Assembly: GCA_002771355.1 (NCBI GenBank)
Contig: PCSU01000059.1
Coordinates: 2,903-9,116 of the forward strand
DNA length: 6,214 bases
Origin: a candidate division WWE3 bacterium CG22_combo_CG10-13_8_21_14_all_39_12
Lineage (GTDB): Bacteria; Patescibacteriota; 4484-211; GCA-002791395
Direction of reading: 5' to 3'
Shown: positions 5,890 through 6,214 of the stretch, one piece after another
Layout of the letters: each line of letters opens with the position of its first letter
Position numbering within the stretch: the first letter of the stretch is position 1
Made by a program: the position numbers and the translations under genes
The notes under the pieces: model-generated
Told to the model about the DNA's origin: nothing
Seen by the model: the letters and a program-made list of their open reading frames with translations, nothing else
Databases searched by the model: none

Positions 5890-6214
5890 ATGACCTTTGA
5901 GCATTATCACCGGCTCCACATAAAACCACTATTTACTCTGGAACGGCTAACATATATTTTACGCGGAATCGGCATTGGTGCAATTGTAATTGGACTAACT
6001 GGACTTCTTGTCGCTTCGTATCCAATTATAACTTCAGAATTATCGTATGAACTAAACGCACGAAATGGTCCAACACCAACCCCATATCAAGGAAGTTTTG
6101 CAGAAGTACTTCTTATTGCACCTGAATTATCTGTCATTCCAGTAAATACAACAAATTCAATAATTATAGAACGCATTGATGTAAATACCCCCATTGTATG
6201 GGATGTTACCGTCT
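5890..6214 (+). CDS. Sortase-like membrane-anchored protein, 5' part only (truncated by window edge)
   Basis: An open frame from the ATG at 5890 runs 108 codons without a stop to the window end, so the C-terminus is missing. A basic, polar N-terminus (about 1-20) is followed by one hydrophobic helix (about 25-46), then a linker containing PTPTP (65-69). The visible part ends with IERIDVNTPIVWDVTV (93-108), which resembles the first core strand of sortases (the common pattern is I-P-K-I-x-V-x-A-P-I-V). Sortases are extracytoplasmic transpeptidases that attach or polymerise surface proteins. The catalytic histidine, cysteine and arginine would lie downstream and cannot be checked here. The order anchor, linker, strand fits class D/E-like sortases. 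No Shine-Dalgarno precedes the ATG. Its position after the glycan genes suggests a shared surface role, but co-transcription is uncertain. Another anchored beta-rich protein is the alternative. Confidence 0.6.
   Translation, partial: MTFEHYHRLHIKPLFTLERLTYILRGIGIGAIVIGLTGLLVASYPIITSELSYELNARNGPTPTPYQGSFAEVLLIAPELSVIPVNTTNSIIIERIDVNTPIVWDVTV

Overview
The window is AT-rich and gene-dense and uses the standard genetic code: TGA acts as a real stop, in ATGA overlaps at both 479-482 and 4763-4766. It holds a divergent pair of gene clusters for a cell-envelope sugar pathway. The compact layout, the weak or absent Shine-Dalgarno sequences, the GT2-GtrA fusion and a sortase-like gene next door together suggest a small-genome bacterium of the Candidate Phyla Radiation (Patescibacteria) type. 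That assignment is inference, because there is no rRNA or marker gene here. The TGA stops argue against the lineages that read TGA as glycine.

Minus-strand arm (2762 down to 66): three overlapping genes read leftward. They are an orphan membrane-anchored extracytoplasmic protein (2040-2762), a polytopic membrane protein with GT-C-glycosyltransferase-like architecture (479-2050), and a stand-alone GtrA-family four-helix membrane protein (66-482). A good sigma70-type promoter at 9-37 faces left, so another minus-strand gene should begin just outside the left edge.

Plus-strand arm (2846 to 5854): a short-form DPM1-like GT2 glycosyltransferase (2846-3592), a GT4 glycosyltransferase (3597-4766), and a GT2 fused to a C-terminal GtrA domain (4763-5854), tightly packed. 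After a 35-base gap a further gene starts at 5890 and runs off the right edge. Its visible part has a membrane anchor followed by the start of a sortase-like domain.

Working model (inference from families): one or both GT2 enzymes load a sugar onto undecaprenyl phosphate on the cytoplasmic face. The GtrA domains help move the lipid-linked sugar across the membrane. The GT-C-like protein transfers the sugar outside the cell, to a surface glycan or protein. GT4 acts on a nucleotide-sugar-dependent cytoplasmic step. The orphan anchored protein could be a partner or a substrate.

The most distinctive sequence signal is regulatory. Back-to-back promoters in the 83-base gap 2763-2845 place both predicted transcription starts within about 0-4 bases of the ATG, and the same geometry recurs at other gene starts, so leaderless or almost leaderless mRNAs are likely. 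I found no RNA genes, CRISPR arrays, insertion sequences or convincing intrinsic terminators. No gene-free stretch exceeds 300 bases.
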